NCBI GenBank assembly: GCA_963921195.1
Contig: OY992537.1
Coordinates: forward strand, 210,210,276-210,274,275
DNA: 64,000 nt
DNA from: Pegoplata infirma
Taxonomy: Eukaryota; Arthropoda; Insecta; Diptera; Anthomyiidae
Direction: 5' to 3'
Made by a program: the position numbers and the translations under genes. The notes beneath the pieces were generated by a model. It saw nothing but the letters and a program-made list of their open reading frames with translations, searched no databases and was not told the origin of the DNA. This document shows, one piece after another, positions 43,444 to 54,352 of the stretch (positions are counted from its first letter, which is position 1; each line of letters starts with the position of its first letter).

Positions 43444-44267
43444 CAAGGAAGGTCTTTCACAGGGCATTCACCGATTGTCCTGAAACTTGTACAGGAAAGA
43501 GGGGAGCAAAATAAGAGTTACCTGTTTTTTTTTAGCTGCCCAATCTTACATTTAGTGGGTAAAAGGGGAGGGGAAAAACGGGATTTTCGTTTTTTGAAGA
43601 TTTTTCCCACACAGAGAAAAATAAATTTCCAACTGAATTTTTCAGTTGTATCAACTTAAAATTCGGTTTCTGCTACTATATTTTGATTTGGCTAACGAAT
43701 TTTATAGTTGTTTCGATTAAAAGACAGTTGTAATAACAAAATTTTGTTGCAACTACCAATATTCAGTTGTTTCAACCTTAATTCAAATGCTTCCACCGAT
43801 TTTTTGTTGCAACAACTGAATTTCAGTTGGAAATTAGTAAATTTGTTTTCTGTGTGCATTTCTTCAAAAGAAACTATTTGAACATTTTATACAGATCGAA
43901 AGGTTTTTGAATGAAAGGTATCGGCCGCATCAAAATTCGGCTTCGTTAAGTTCGTTTTTGTCAAAAACATATAATCGTTGGGGTAGTTTATATGGGGATA
44001 TATATACGTATGACCGCCAAAATCATAAATAATAATCCCTATCAAAATTAAGCAGACCCGTATTTTTTCGCTTGGTGAAATTCCTGCTAGTTCGGATTTG
44101 ACACGGATTTTCCCGAAAACCCTTAAAAGAAAACCCTTTTTCATTTGGTGGAAACCCTTTTTTAAATTTGAAATTGGGCAGCTAAAAAAACAGGTAACTC
44201 TTATTTATTCCCCTCATTCCCATATTCAAGTTTCAATCGTTGGGTGCCCTGTGAAAGACCTTCCTTG
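43444..44267. mobile_element. TAA-flanked TIR element (CAAGGAAGGTC family)
   Basis: CAAGGAAGGTCTTTCACAGG + GC at the left and its inverse at the right, flanked by TAA (43441-43443, 44268-44270). Just inside are AATAAGAGTTACCTG and its inverse. A partial, inverted relative lies at 57690-57977. It is interrupted by the MITE at 43610-43857. The outer 5 bases and TAA duplication are shared with the element at 13732. Confidence 0.85.
43610..43857. mobile_element. CACACAGAAAA MITE nested in the TAA-flanked element
   Basis: CACAGAGAAAAATAAATTTCC/AACTGAA at the left and the inverse of CACACAGAAAACAAATTT at the right, 248 bp. The relative at 57860 reads straight through (GAGGATTTTTCCCATTTC in reverse sense), proving insertion with duplication of CA, a probable variant of TA. 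Its interior repeats CAGTTGTTTCAAC/TTGTTGCAACAAC. The reverse-oriented sister copy is 53237-53483. Confidence 0.85.
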
Positions 44268-44270
44268 TAA

Positions 44271-45248
44271 GCGACCATAAAACTCTTTATAGAAAAGACA
44301 TAAGATTTCTTTTGAGAAAAATAAAAAGCCCATTTTAAAAAGTCCAAAAAATGTTGGGTTTTGCAAAAGAGAATTTTTTTTTTTTTTTTAAATATTGAAG
44401 CAACAACTATCTAAAACAATCGGGACAATTTTTGCTAACAACAACAGTAATAATATACATGGAGGCGAAAATACACATATTTGATCAGAAGTCAAAATTC
44501 GACCTCTTTTTGTTCTGAGTACAGTAAACGGTGGCGTATGAATTAATAAAATAATAAATATTAATAATACTTATAAATTAATAAAAAAAAATTTTAAAGA
44601 TGTGTTGGCCTGTTGGATTTAATTTTTAAATTAAGTGTTCTAAAAACAATATTCTTCTATTAATTTTAATGAAATATATATTTTTTTAATACTAATCTCT
44701 ATGGTGAATACTAATCTCTACCGCGGTGGGGGTAATATAAGAAAACAATAACAAATTTCAAAATTGTTTAGGGCAACATCAACACTATCACCACAAAATA
44801 TAACAAGCATTTAAGCATAGAAGCTAAAAATACCTGATACACACTCTTTTATAATTCTATGTATAGAACAATATATAAATAATAAAAGGTTCGTACAAAT
44901 GCATTTTAAATAGTTTATCTATGTGTATGTGTATGGTGGTGTTTAGTTATAGCTAGCATGTTTTCTCTAAACAAATGTCATGTGTCACAGCTTGTCAATG
45001 TCAACAAGCTACACATAATATGTATACAATACAGAAAACATTAACAGTCATACAAAAACAACAGCAACAACAGCAACAACAGCATTAACATCCATTTAAT
45101 ATAACAACATTAGTATAGTACATACTTTACCTACCTACAATGCCGTCATCCACTCTTCGCGTTTAAATTTCAAAACATAACAGTCAAAATTACCAAAGGG
45201 CATATTCCGGTATATGTAGGTTTTTGTTTTTATTTCTAAAGCATAAAC
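44271..45248. other. No gene; unique DNA with small CAA/CAG tract
   Basis: ACAACAGCAACAACAGCAAC near 45057-45085 is a trinucleotide tract. The rest looks like ordinary intergenic or intronic fly DNA. Confidence 0.45.
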
Positions 45249-45484
45249 CACACAGAAAATAATATCGTATATTTTATTTTAATGTACATTTTAATTGTTT
45301 TTTAATTTAATATCAATTAAATTTTAAATTAATATAATTAATTGTTTATCAAATTTGAAACTTTTTTTTAATTAACATTTTAATTGTTTTTTAGTTTTAT
45401 ATTAATTAAATATTTAATTAATATAATTAAATGTTTAATTAAATTCTAAGTTATACTTATTTTTTTTGATTTGTTTTCCGTGTG
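45249..45484. mobile_element. CACACAGAAAA MITE, AATTAAA-rich
   Basis: Starts CACACAGAAAATAATATCG and ends GATTTGTTTTCCGTGTGTG. The 236-bp interior is built of TTTTAATTG/AATTAAAT steps arranged as repeated ACATTTTAATTGTTTTTTA blocks. By its ends it belongs with 31416, 43610 and 53237. Sequence 52580-52900 has a similar AATTAAA interior and one CTGTG end. Confidence 0.65.
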
Positions 45485-45761
45485 TGCGAGTATGTTTTTT
45501 TCTCTTGCATTGTTTTACTTACAAAAACAAATACAGAAGTATAAACAGTTTGTAGAAAGTTTTTTATTTCTCATATAGATTTTAGAATTCTCATTTTGTT
45601 TATGTGTATGATATAAATGGTTTATACCCAACTTTGTAAAATAGTCTCACTGACTAAGTCTTTACGGCATAAATATATTTGGTAAAGTTTGAAAAGTATT
45701 TTATTTAAAAAAAAATGTTTTTTTTTTTTAAATTATTTATTTTTAAAAAATGAATTATCAT
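45485..45761. other. No gene; AT-rich DNA
   Basis: Nothing recognised. Confidence 0.4.
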
Positions 45762-46468
45762 TTTAACATGATAATGTTTTTAGGCTGGTGTCTAATTTTA
45801 AAGAAGTTGCAGGACGCCACCTCAGTTTGACTATATAAGCTAACAATTAACGAAAAAGAAATCAAGAATTACAATTTTCATTTTCTTAAAACCAAAAATT
45901 TAAATAACTTGGGTTTGTAACTTGGATAATAATTCACCTCGTGGTTAATAATACCTTTTTTCACCAGCTGGTGAATAAAAAGTAACATAATTTTTTTTTT
46001 TTCATCAATTTTTTTCATCAAATTTTTTCCGTCAATTTTTTTTTTCTTCAGTTTTTTTTTCATATTTTTTTTTTTTTTATAAATTTTTTTTGTATCAAAA
46101 TTGTTTTTTTTTATCATTGTTTTTTTTTATCAATTTTTTTTTTTTTTTCATCAAATTTTTTTTCGTAATTTTTTTTCATAAATTTTTTGTTTTTTCATAA
46201 ATTTTTTTTCCATAAATTTTTTTTTTTCATTAATTTTTTAACAATTTTTTTTATCATTTTTTTTTACCAAATTTTTTTTTTTTATTAAATTTTTTTTTTT
46301 TTTTATAAATTTTTTTTTTTCATAAATTTTTTTTTCATCATATTTTTTCATTAATTTTTTTTTTCGTCAAATTTTTTTTTTCATCAAAAATTTTTTTTTT
46401 ATCATATTTTTTTTACAAATTTTTTTTCATCAAATTTTTTATTATCAACTTTTTTCTCACCAAATTTT

Positions 46469-48430
46469 TATACCCTCCACTCTAGTGATAGAGGGTATAT
46501 ATAAGTTTGTCATTCCGTTTGTAACACATCGAAATATTGGTCTAGGACCCCATAAAGTATATATATTCATGATCCTCGATCGATTTTAAGTCGATCTAGC
46601 GTTGTCCGTCCGTCCGTCCGTCCGTCCGTCTGTCTGTCTGTCTGTCTGTCCGTCCGTAGAAAACACGCTAACTTTTGAAAGACTTAACAGAGGCTACTGA
46701 AGTTTGGCATATATGTTGGTCATTTACCTGGTCAGGTTGGTATTGCAATCCAGCCAAATCGGTCCAGTGCACGGTGGTCAATTCCGGCCAAAAATCAATA
46801 ACTTCTTTATTTCTGCATGTAAATAGCTAAAATTTAATGTTCAAATTAAGAATAACATATCTGATACCTTGCCCAAATGTTGGACCTACAAATACAGTGG
46901 TTGGCCAAATAATCATGGACGTCCCAAATGTATCAAACATGTCTGCATATAAACAGCAATAATTTTATATCCGAATTAAGAATAATATATCTGATCTCTT
47001 TTCAAAACGTTGGACATACAAATATAGTGGTTGGCCAATTAAGCATGGACGTGTCAAATGTATCAAACTAATTAAGATGGGGGTTGGAACTAAAATACAG
47101 CCTTAGTGTTAGCAATTTAAAAAAAAAAATAGATACGCAATACTTTTTAATTCTGTTTTTTTTTTAATATTAACAATCGTAATATTTTTAAAAGTTTAAA
47201 AGACAAAGAATTGCCAGGGTTTCCAGGTAATTGTGAGATCCTTTTTTTTTTTTGAGGACAAAATGGCCGCAGTTGTAAAGCAAAAACTACTTAACCGATT
47301 TTGATGAAATTTTTTTTTTAATTGTAGATTATTTAATTTTCTAATACTTATCGTGGCCATTTTTTAAAATTTGACCTAATTAATATTTGAATGAAAGAAG
47401 AAATTGCAATTTTTCTATTTTTTAAGTTTACGTCAGCAAAAATCAAATTTTTTCCCAAAAATGGCCACGTTAAGTGCTAGAAAATTTAATTATCAACAAA
47501 GCAAAAAAAAAATCATCAAAATCGGTTTAGTAGTTTTTGCTGTAAAAAAATGCTGCCAAATTTTTCCCTTTAAAAAAACAACACCACGATATGTTGGGGG
47601 AGTTTGTAGGTTTAAAAAAGTCCACCATTTGTAAATAATGAGTCCACTAAAAATGCTCTGGTTTAAAGAATCGGTAAAAGTAGGGGCTGAAATTTAAAAT
47701 ACTTACTTTTAATAGTTAAAAGTACAAGCTGATTTTTATAGCTAACCTCTAATAGCCTCTAATTGATTTTTATGGTCTTTCAAAATTTATTATTTTAGAG
47801 TTTTTTTTTTTAATTTTTATCTAATTTTCATACACATCACTTTAAGACAAAAACGCACACAAAATCTGCAAAAACCACATGGAATGATTATTTACTATAG
47901 GAATTAAAAAACCATGTGCGAACTTACAAAAATAATGTAAAGAAAAATTCATAGCCAACTTTTATTGAAAACTAAGATATACATTTCAAAAAAAGCTGAA
48001 ATGAAAAGCAAAAAAAACCCAACTTTGCACCACTTTGGACAATAATATAGTGTTACAAGGCCCAAAAAAAGATTTAGGTTGTATGTTTTGAAGTATTAGC
48101 TATAATATAGCATACAAATTTCATCAAGATTTAAAAAAAAAATAAAATGATTTTTGGCCGGAATTCACCACCGTGCAGTGGTTCAAAAGTTATGAGCAAA
48201 AGAGTAAATTTCGGCAAGGGTTTTTCGCGAATTTACGAGATAAAACACATGATAACTTTCGAAAGACAATAATGAGACTACTGAAACGTGGCATATATCT
48301 TTGGCGTTCCCCAGTTCTGCTTGGTTTTAAATTTCAGCTCTATCGGTTCATTGGTTCAAAAGTTATAAGCAAAACCCTGAATTTCAGATTTGCTTCATCT
48401 TAATTGCCACGTGGTAAACAAGTTTAAAAA
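46469..48430 (+). mobile_element. Helentron/DINE-1-like element, 5' part
   Basis: Begins TATACCCTCCACTCTAGTGA with a start hairpin (TATACCCTC/GAGGGTATA). Then come the typical CATTCCGTTTGTAACACATC and GACCCCATAAAGTATATATA, the GTCC/GTCT microsatellite (46606-46655), and the GGTCATTTACCTGGTCAGG segment shared with 50225 and 63440 in reverse. The last part (48176-48430) continues after an inserted element. These blocks correspond in order to fly DINE-1/INE-1. A 3' terminus in the same orientation is at 49100-49153, so the full element may reach there. The open frame at 48173-48403 is a translation of this repeat. Confidence 0.8.
46770..48175. mobile_element. TIR element with CACGGTG ends, possible Transib-like
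   Basis: CACGGTGGTCAATTCCGGCC + AAAAATCA and its inverse with one mismatch form 28-bp TIRs. The 5-bp CAGTG flanks both ends (46765-46769, 48176-48180), and the unbroken Helentron sequence GGTTCAGTGGTTC is inferred from the relative near 50220. A CAC-GTG heptamer-like terminus and a 5-bp GC-rich duplication are what Transib elements, relatives of RAG1, show. No transposase is present, so this is inference. Inside, a 125-130-bp segment is tandemly duplicated (46813-47070), and two ~100-bp inverted arms (47262-47365, 47458-47565) face each other. Confidence 0.75.
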
Positions 48431-49099
48431 GCATTGGTGGTAACTTAGCAATGCTTTTCAAACTAGTTTAGTTTTAAAGCAATGATTTTTAAACTTTTTC
48501 AGTTTTAAAAGCATTAGTAACTTAAAAATTAAACTCGAAAAAAATTTTACGCTGAAAAAAAATTTTACACTGAAAAAAAAAATTTTGTATATTTTTTTTT
48601 ACAAAAATGACACCATTTTGTTTACATACGCTCGTGCATTTAATAATTGTTGTTTTCTTGTGTCAATACTTTTATTCTATTGTTGTTGTTGAACTTATAA
48701 CTAAAAATGCATTGCTATACTTATGTTTTTTTTTTGTTGTTGTTGTTGTTTTTTGTTTCTATACTTTTATTCCATTTAATTGTTGTTGTTGTTTAACTTA
48801 TAACTAAAAATGCATTGTCATACTTATGTTTGTTCGTTGTTGTTTTTGTTGCTGTTTATATTAATATGAGTAAAAAACTCTTTGTATGTATTCGTACATG
48901 TGGTTATGCAAATGAATACATTCAGCCTTACCATAGGAAAATAAAATATGTATATTTAAAATTAGCTTTTAATTCCATTTTCATACAGATTGTTTTTATT
49001 TTTAAAATGCATGGAAAGTTTGAAATTTAAAATAAAACTTTTGTTAAAATAGACTTTTACAGTGGTACGGGCCATTATTTTTATCTCTACCTTGGTTAA
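48431..49099. other. No gene; TTG-rich and AT-rich DNA
   Basis: TTGTTG tracts occur at 48736-48755 and 48781-48795. Diverged AAATTTTACACTGAAAAAAA units at 48540-48600 resemble the Helentron-internal repeats. Open frames here are low-complexity. Confidence 0.45.
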
Positions 49100-49153
49100 T
49101 ATTGTGGGGGGTATTCATAGATTCGGCCAAGTCGAATTCAAATTTTCTACTTG
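49100..49153 (+). mobile_element. Helentron 3' terminus
   Basis: ATTGTGGGGGGTATTCATAG, the hairpin GATTCGGCCAAGTCGAAT, and the tail ending TTTTCTACTTG. The same 3' end is seen on the plus strand at 50890-50943 and in reverse at 49305 and 61539. Confidence 0.7.
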
Positions 49154-49304
49154 TTAAAACTTGTTGTTGTTTGTTTTCTTGTCGTGGGGTGCAGTTTAGT
49201 TGTTAGACAAGTAAATATTTGTTATGATTTGTTATTGTTTTTTAACTGTATGTAACGGTGTATAGTAAGAATTTTTGGAAAAAAAATCAAATGAAGTAAA
49301 ATAA

Positions 49305-50336
49305 CAAGTAGAAAAGTTAAATTCGACTTGGCCGAATCTATGAATACCCTCCACAATGCCCATTTTAAGTGATAGTAAATTTTCTAACGTGAAAAAATAA
49401 CAGTTATGATTAGAAATATTTTATTTTGTGTAAAAAAAAATTTTTTAGTAATTTAAAAAAAAAAAAAAACTAATATTTTTTTGATTGTAAAATTTTTTTT
49501 TGAGTGTACAATTTTTTTCGAATTTTACATTCAAAAAAAGTTTTTTAATTTTTTTTGAGTGTAAAATTTTTTTTTAGTAATTTTTGAAAAAAAACTATTT
49601 TTTTTGGAGTGTAAATTTTTTTTGAGTGTAAATTTTTTTTTGAATTTTACATTAAAAAAAAAATTTACTAATTTTTTTTTGAGTGTAAAATTTTTTTTGA
49701 GTGTAACATTTTTTTCGAGAGTATTTTTTTTTTGTTTTGGTATAAAAATATATTTGAGTGACAAAAATACGTTTTAAAATATTTTTGTGACTTAAACGGT
49801 GTTCGCATTCATTTTTAACTAGTTTAATTATTGGTTTTCCCCAAACAATTTAAGCGTCAAAATTAAACTTCGTTTTATTTTGACAGATAAAGTGTTCAAA
49901 ATTGTATGGGGAAAACACATTATTAAACTAGTTTAAACTAATGCGAATATGATATTACCAATGGTTGTAAAACAGGTTTAACGGGTTTTCACCACGTGAA
50001 TTTAAGGTGAAGCTAATCTGATATTCACGGTTTTGCTAATAACTTTTTAACCACTGGACCGATTTTGGTGAAATTCAATTCGAACTAGGCTGGAGGAACG
50101 AAAAATATATATACCAAGCTTCAGTATCCTTAGAATTGATTTTCGAAAGTTATAGTGCTTTTTATCTCATAATTTCACGAAAAACCCTTGCCGAAATTCA
50201 GTCTTTTGCTCATAACTTTTGAACCACTGAACCGATTTCGCTGGATTGCAATACCAACCTGACCAGGTAAATGCCCAACATATATGCCAAACTTCAGGAG
50301 CTTCCGTAAAGTCTTTCAAAAGTTAGCGTGTTTTCA

Positions 50337-50390
<54 letters not shown>

Positions 50391-50557
50391 GGACAGACGG
50401 ACGGACGGACGGACGGACGGACATCGCTATATCGTCTTAAAATCGATCGAGGATCATGAATATATATACTTTATGGGGTCCTAGACCAATATTTCGAGGT
50501 GTTACAAACGGAATGACAAACTTATATATACCCTCTATCACTAGAGTGGAGGGTATA
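49305..50557 (-). mobile_element. Helentron/DINE-1-like element, complete ends
   Basis: Reverse orientation. The 3' terminus CAAGTAGAAAAGTTAAATTC + GACTTGGCCGAATC is at 49305. Next come (TTTTTTTTGAGTGTAAAAT)n at 49490-49740, the conserved interior (about 49970-50330), and a CAGA/CGGA microsatellite (50337-50420). The start hairpin CCCTCTATCACTAGAGTGGA/GGGTATA ends about 50557. 1.25 kb. It is the shortest copy here that keeps both ends. Confidence 0.8.
49490..49740 (+). repeat. Array of TTTTTTTGAGTGTA units
   Basis: Six or seven spaced copies of TTTTTTTTGAGTGTAAAATT, about 19-57 bp apart, a few in inverted orientation. Similar arrays occupy 50640-50830 (reverse) and 62990-63140. The 14-base core equals the terminal repeat of the CACTCAAAA transposons (1784, 31843, 59223, 61612). 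Confidence 0.8.
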
Positions 50558-50639
50558 AAAAGTGGGAAATATGTGAAATATTTTTTTTTTTGTATTGCAT
50601 ATAGGTATAAAACAACAAAAATATTTTACAAAGTAATTT

Positions 50640-50943
50640 TGTTACTCAAAGAAATTGTACACTAAAAAAATATTTACACTAAAAAAATGTTACACTCAAA
50701 AAAAAATGTATACATAATTGTTTTTTTAATGAAATGTCACACTCAAAAAAATGCTGACAGTCAAAAAAAATTTTACACTCAAAAAAATTTGATTGATTAA
50801 AAAAAAGTTTTACTCAAAATAATATATTTCTAATAAAAAATTTGTGATGCAATTTTTTGAAATTTTTTTAGAAAATTACTATCAGATGACATTGTGGAGG
50901 GTATTCATAGATTCGACCAAGTCGAACTTAATTTTTCTACTTG
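50640..50943 (+). mobile_element. Helentron fragment with 3' terminus
   Basis: TTACACTCAAAAAAAA units at 50640-50830 followed by ACTATCAGATGACATTGTGG and the 3' terminus ending CTACTTG at 50943. It lies back to back with the reverse element at 49305-50557, so the two 3' ends form a 54-bp inverted repeat at the outside of 49305-50943. Confidence 0.7.
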
Positions 50944-51445
50944 TTTTTTTTCATTTTTTTTTCATCAATTTTTTTTTACATCAAAAAATTTTTCATCATA
51001 AAAATTCATCAAAAACTTTTTTTCATAAAATTTTTTTTCACCAAAAATTGTGGGGTCATTAAATTTGTTTTAACATAATTGTGTTTTTTGTTAAAAAAAT
51101 ATTTTTTTTTTACCAAAATATTTTTTTGTCATTAATTTTTTTTTACTTCAAAAAATTTTTCTTTTCATCAAAAAAATACCAAGTCTAAGCTTTTCGCATA
51201 AAAATTTTCCATTTGTTTATCAAATGTACATAAATCAAGTGAGAGTGTTATATTCTTTGGAGCCGAATCTTTTATACTCTCCAAAATGTAAAAACACTTT
51301 TTGCACTCACTTACGAAATGTACAGCTCTTTTGGTTTTTTATTGGGGTCCTCGACTGATGTTTTATTTCGTTTTGCATGGAATAGCAAAGTAATATAACA
51401 TTATTTTTTCTAAAAAAAACTTTGCTTTGACAAGTACACCCAAAT

Positions 51446-52504
51446 TAGGGATCGCAATTTCCCGCACTTTTCCATTTCCCGGGAAAGCGGGAAAAAATTT
51501 TGAATTTCCCGGGATTCCCGGGATTCCCGGGATCCCGCACTAAAAACCAATAATATTTTTTTTTTAGTTTTTAACAATTGTTTTTATATATTTTTGTTTG
51601 CAAAATTGGTATGTCTAACAAGGCCAATACATAACATACATTTAAAAACAAAATAAAATAAAAATTCAGTGTAATAAAACAAAAACAACAAATTAAAAAC
51701 TATATTAAAAAAAATAAGCAGTGTCCTAAGTTTATTTTTTTTTTTAAATCTTAAAACAGTTTAAAAAATGTTTGTTTTAGCTTATTTTTACGAAATTGCA
51801 TATTTTTTCTTATTTCGTTATAGATAAGAAAACTGAAAATATTACACAAATTTAAATATAAATTAAAAGTAATCGAAAAGAAGTTTTATAGAGGTATAAC
51901 TTATGTTTAAAGAATATTTGTGTTGTGCACAAGTAAATGCATAGTATTTATGAACTAATTCTTACGAGTTTATTAACTTTTTCCTAATATTTATGAACTT
52001 TTTCATAGTATTTATGAATAATTCTTAATACGTGGAATTGAGAAATATAATAATTTTTTTGATGAATAAAAAAGTTAAAAGAATTTATGAAAGGTTTATA
52101 CACTTTTAAGAATTTGTTCATAAATACTATGAAAATATTTTTTTAATTATACAATTTTTTAACTTAAAAATCTTCAACTTCTGTGTCGGTACAAGGTCAT
52201 AAACTTCATATGTTTTGCTTCTAGTAAAACCTTTTCTTATGAAAAACAATTTTTTAATTGTTTTTAGTAAATATTTTCGAATTGTTAGTGCATATTCTAA
52301 GCACATATTTTCAATTTTGTAGTGAGCGAAAATCCGAGCACTTATATTTAAACATTTATTTACCTTAATACAGCAGTTAACTTGCTTATGTACATTTTTT
52401 AAAATTCCCGGGAATCCCGCACAAATTTCCCGGGAATGCGGGAAATGAAAAATGACGAATTTCCCGGGAATCCCGGGACGGGAAATCCCGGGATGCATTC
52501 TCTA
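51446..52504. mobile_element. Non-autonomous hAT element with CCCGGGAATCCC subterminal repeats
   Basis: Starts TAGGGATCGCAATTTCCCG and ends with the inverse of TAGAGAATGCATCCCGGGAT. It is flanked by the exact 8-bp duplication ACCCAAAT (51438-51445, 52505-52512). The empty site is seen in R1 copy 2 (ACACCCAAATCTTCC near 17388). Both subterminal zones repeat TTCCCGGGAT/ATCCCGGGAA, strongly GC-biased. The 123-codon minus-strand frame at 52127-52498 starts in these repeats and ends in AT-rich sequence. It has no hAT transposase motif I can recognise, so it is not called as a gene. Confidence 0.9.
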
Positions 52505-52570
52505 ACCCAAATCTTCCGCAAAACATTATCATGATTTAATGTTTTGGGCAAGACTACAAAATTCGCAGGC

Positions 52571-53234
52571 ATTTTTTAATTTATACAACTAAAATTTTAA
52601 TTTGTTTCAAATTTTTTTTTAATTAAATTTATATAATTAAAATTTTAATTTTTTTCAATTTTTTTTTTTAATTAAATTTTTAATTAAATTTATATAATTA
52701 AAATTTTAATTATCTTTTTTTTTTTAATTTTAATTAAAATTTTTACTTATAGTATTAAGTTTTTAATTAACTAAATATCCATTAATTTTAATTATCGACA
52801 TACAAATATTTGTAGTTTATATGCGAATTTTAGTGATTGGTCCGGATTTAATTAATTTTTTAATTAAATCTACAAATTTTTTGATTATTTTTTTCTGTGC
52901 AAATGTATTGTTTTTTTGCATAAAACTACAATGAATAAGGTTTATGTTTACATTTGTATGGGTGAATGTACATAAATATGTTCTCTATAGGTATTTTGTT
53001 ATTGTTAGTATGCATATGCAAACAATAAAATGTTTATGCGTGAAAATTGCCAAAAGGGGTTTCATGTCACCCTTCACTCATAATCAGTGATAGAAAGTTT
53101 ATAGAAGTTTGTAATTTCGTATTTAACGCAATGAAATATTTGCTAAGAACCTCGTAAGTTCTCCTTGGTCAATTCTAAGTAGATCTAGCAATAGCTGTCT
53201 GTGCAAATCAGATTTTTGGAAAATCTATGAGTCC
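52571..53234. other. No gene; AATTAAA repeats and a decayed DINE-1 relic
   Basis: 52580-52780 and 52840-52900 are AATTAAATTTT-type simple sequence. 53075-53200 (CTTCACTCATAATCAGTGATAGA, TTTGTAATTTCGT, AGTTCTCCTTGG, CTAGCAATAGCTGTCTGTGC) is a strongly diverged Helentron start region. Confidence 0.5.
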
Positions 53235-53236
53235 TA

Positions 53237-53483
53237 CACACAGAAAACAAATTTGCCAATTTCCAACTGAAATTCAGTTGTTGCAACAAAAATTCGGTTG
53301 ATGCATTTGTATTAAGGTTAAAACAACTAAATATTGGTAGTTACAACTAAATTTTGTTAATACAACTGTCTTTTAATGGAAACAACTAAAAAATTCGTAT
53401 GCCACAGCGAAATTTAGTAGCAGCAACCGAATTTTGAGTTGATACAACTGAAATATTCAGTTGGAAATTTATTTTTCTGTGTG
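53237..53483. mobile_element. CACACAGAAAA MITE, TA-flanked
   Basis: CACACAGAAAACAAATTTGC at the left, the inverse of CACACAGAAAAATAAATTTC at the right, with TA at 53235-53236 and 53484-53485. Removing the element gives GAGTCCTAGGAGTTC. 247 bp, the inverted sister of 43610-43857, with the same AGTTGTTGCAAC interior. Confidence 0.85.
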
Positions 53484-53485
53484 TA

Positions 53486-54227
53486 GGAGTTCAAGTTAAA
53501 CCGAAAGATATTTGTTTTACTCTTCGCCCGATTAAGTGTTGATTTCAGCGAAATCGGGCGAGTATATCAAAGGCTGTGAGGGAAAAAGGGTAATTTGAAA
53601 AAGTGGTAGTTAAAAAAAAAAATAGCAAAAATCAGGAAAATTAACAAAAAATTTATAAACAAAACAGAATTAAAATAAGAAAAAGTGTAGGGTATTTTTT
53701 ATTCAGTATAAACGAATAATGCTGTTTTACTTGTTTTTGTTTTAGTTTCTATTTTTATCAATAACACTGGCGACTGCAGTGTTGATTGCGGCAAAAAAAT
53801 AATCATTCAATGATTTAGATTTCACAAATTTATGTGTAAAATGGCTATATGTTGTCTTTGTTATTTCATTAGAACTGAGAAAAAAATAGTTTTAAACACT
53901 TGTTGCTTTGTACAGCTAGTAATCTCTAAGTAACATAAACTGCAAATGTAATGTTAAATTGTTAACATCAAAATGTTATGTTGTTATTAAAATTTTGAGA
54001 GCTATCTTTGAAGTTGTAAGCAAACTGTTGATTTGCTCTTTCAGTGGTGAATTTTATACAATAACGGATGGTTCATTTAAAATTATGTTAACTCTTTATA
54101 AAGAGTTGTTTACTCTTTGTGTGTAAGCAATAACAGAATATCCTTTTAAGAGTATTTAGTTAACATATGCCAGGATTGGATGTTAATGTCTTTTTGGGAA
54201 CATTCTGAAATATTTGAAATTTTTATT
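53486..54227. other. No gene; unique DNA
   Basis: A short inverted pair CGCCCGATTAAG / GAAATCGGGCGAG is at 53525-53562. Nothing else recognised. Confidence 0.45.
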
Positions 54228-54352
54228 TATGCCCTCCACTTACATATTGTTAGTGGTAGAGGGTATATAAAAAAATTTTCATTCCGTTTGTAACATAAGT
54301 ATCAAAATATCGATCTAGGACCCCATAAATTATACTACTTTATGTTTATTAG
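54228..54352 (+). mobile_element. Truncated Helentron/DINE-1-like start
   Basis: TATGCCCTCCACTTACATAT...TAGTGGTAGAGGGTATAT, then CATTCCGTTTGTAACATAAG and GACCCCATAAATTATACTAC. It matches the start region at 46469-46570 and then stops. Confidence 0.7.

Larger units (their letters stand above)
45762..52570 (-). mobile_element. Interspersed repeat R1, copy 3, broken by insertions
   Basis: R1 sequence is present at 45762-46468 (ACATGATAATGTTTTTAGGC through the (TTTTTTTTCATCAAA)n part), resumes at about 50944-51445, and finishes at 52505-52570 (CTTCCGCAAAACATTATCATG). The gaps are filled by Helentron-type DNA (46469-50943) and a hAT element (51446-52504). Aligning the three pieces to the copy at 16011-17454 gives one continuous element. 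Confidence 0.7.

Noticed and set aside
45985..46465. Coding frame of lysine-rich strings on the minus strand
   Set aside because: Pure translation of the (ATGAAAAAAA)n low-complexity tract.
48173..48403. 76-codon open frame (and the similar 63228-63518 minus-strand frame)
   Set aside because: Both are translations of the conserved Helentron interior, which is non-coding in this family.
50284..50484. Frame with TDRQTDRQT repeats
   Set aside because: Translation of the CAGA/CGGA microsatellite in a Helentron.
52127..52498. 123-codon open frame on the minus strand, longest in the window
   Set aside because: It begins in the CCCGGG subterminal repeats of a hAT element and has no recognisable domain or transposase motif.
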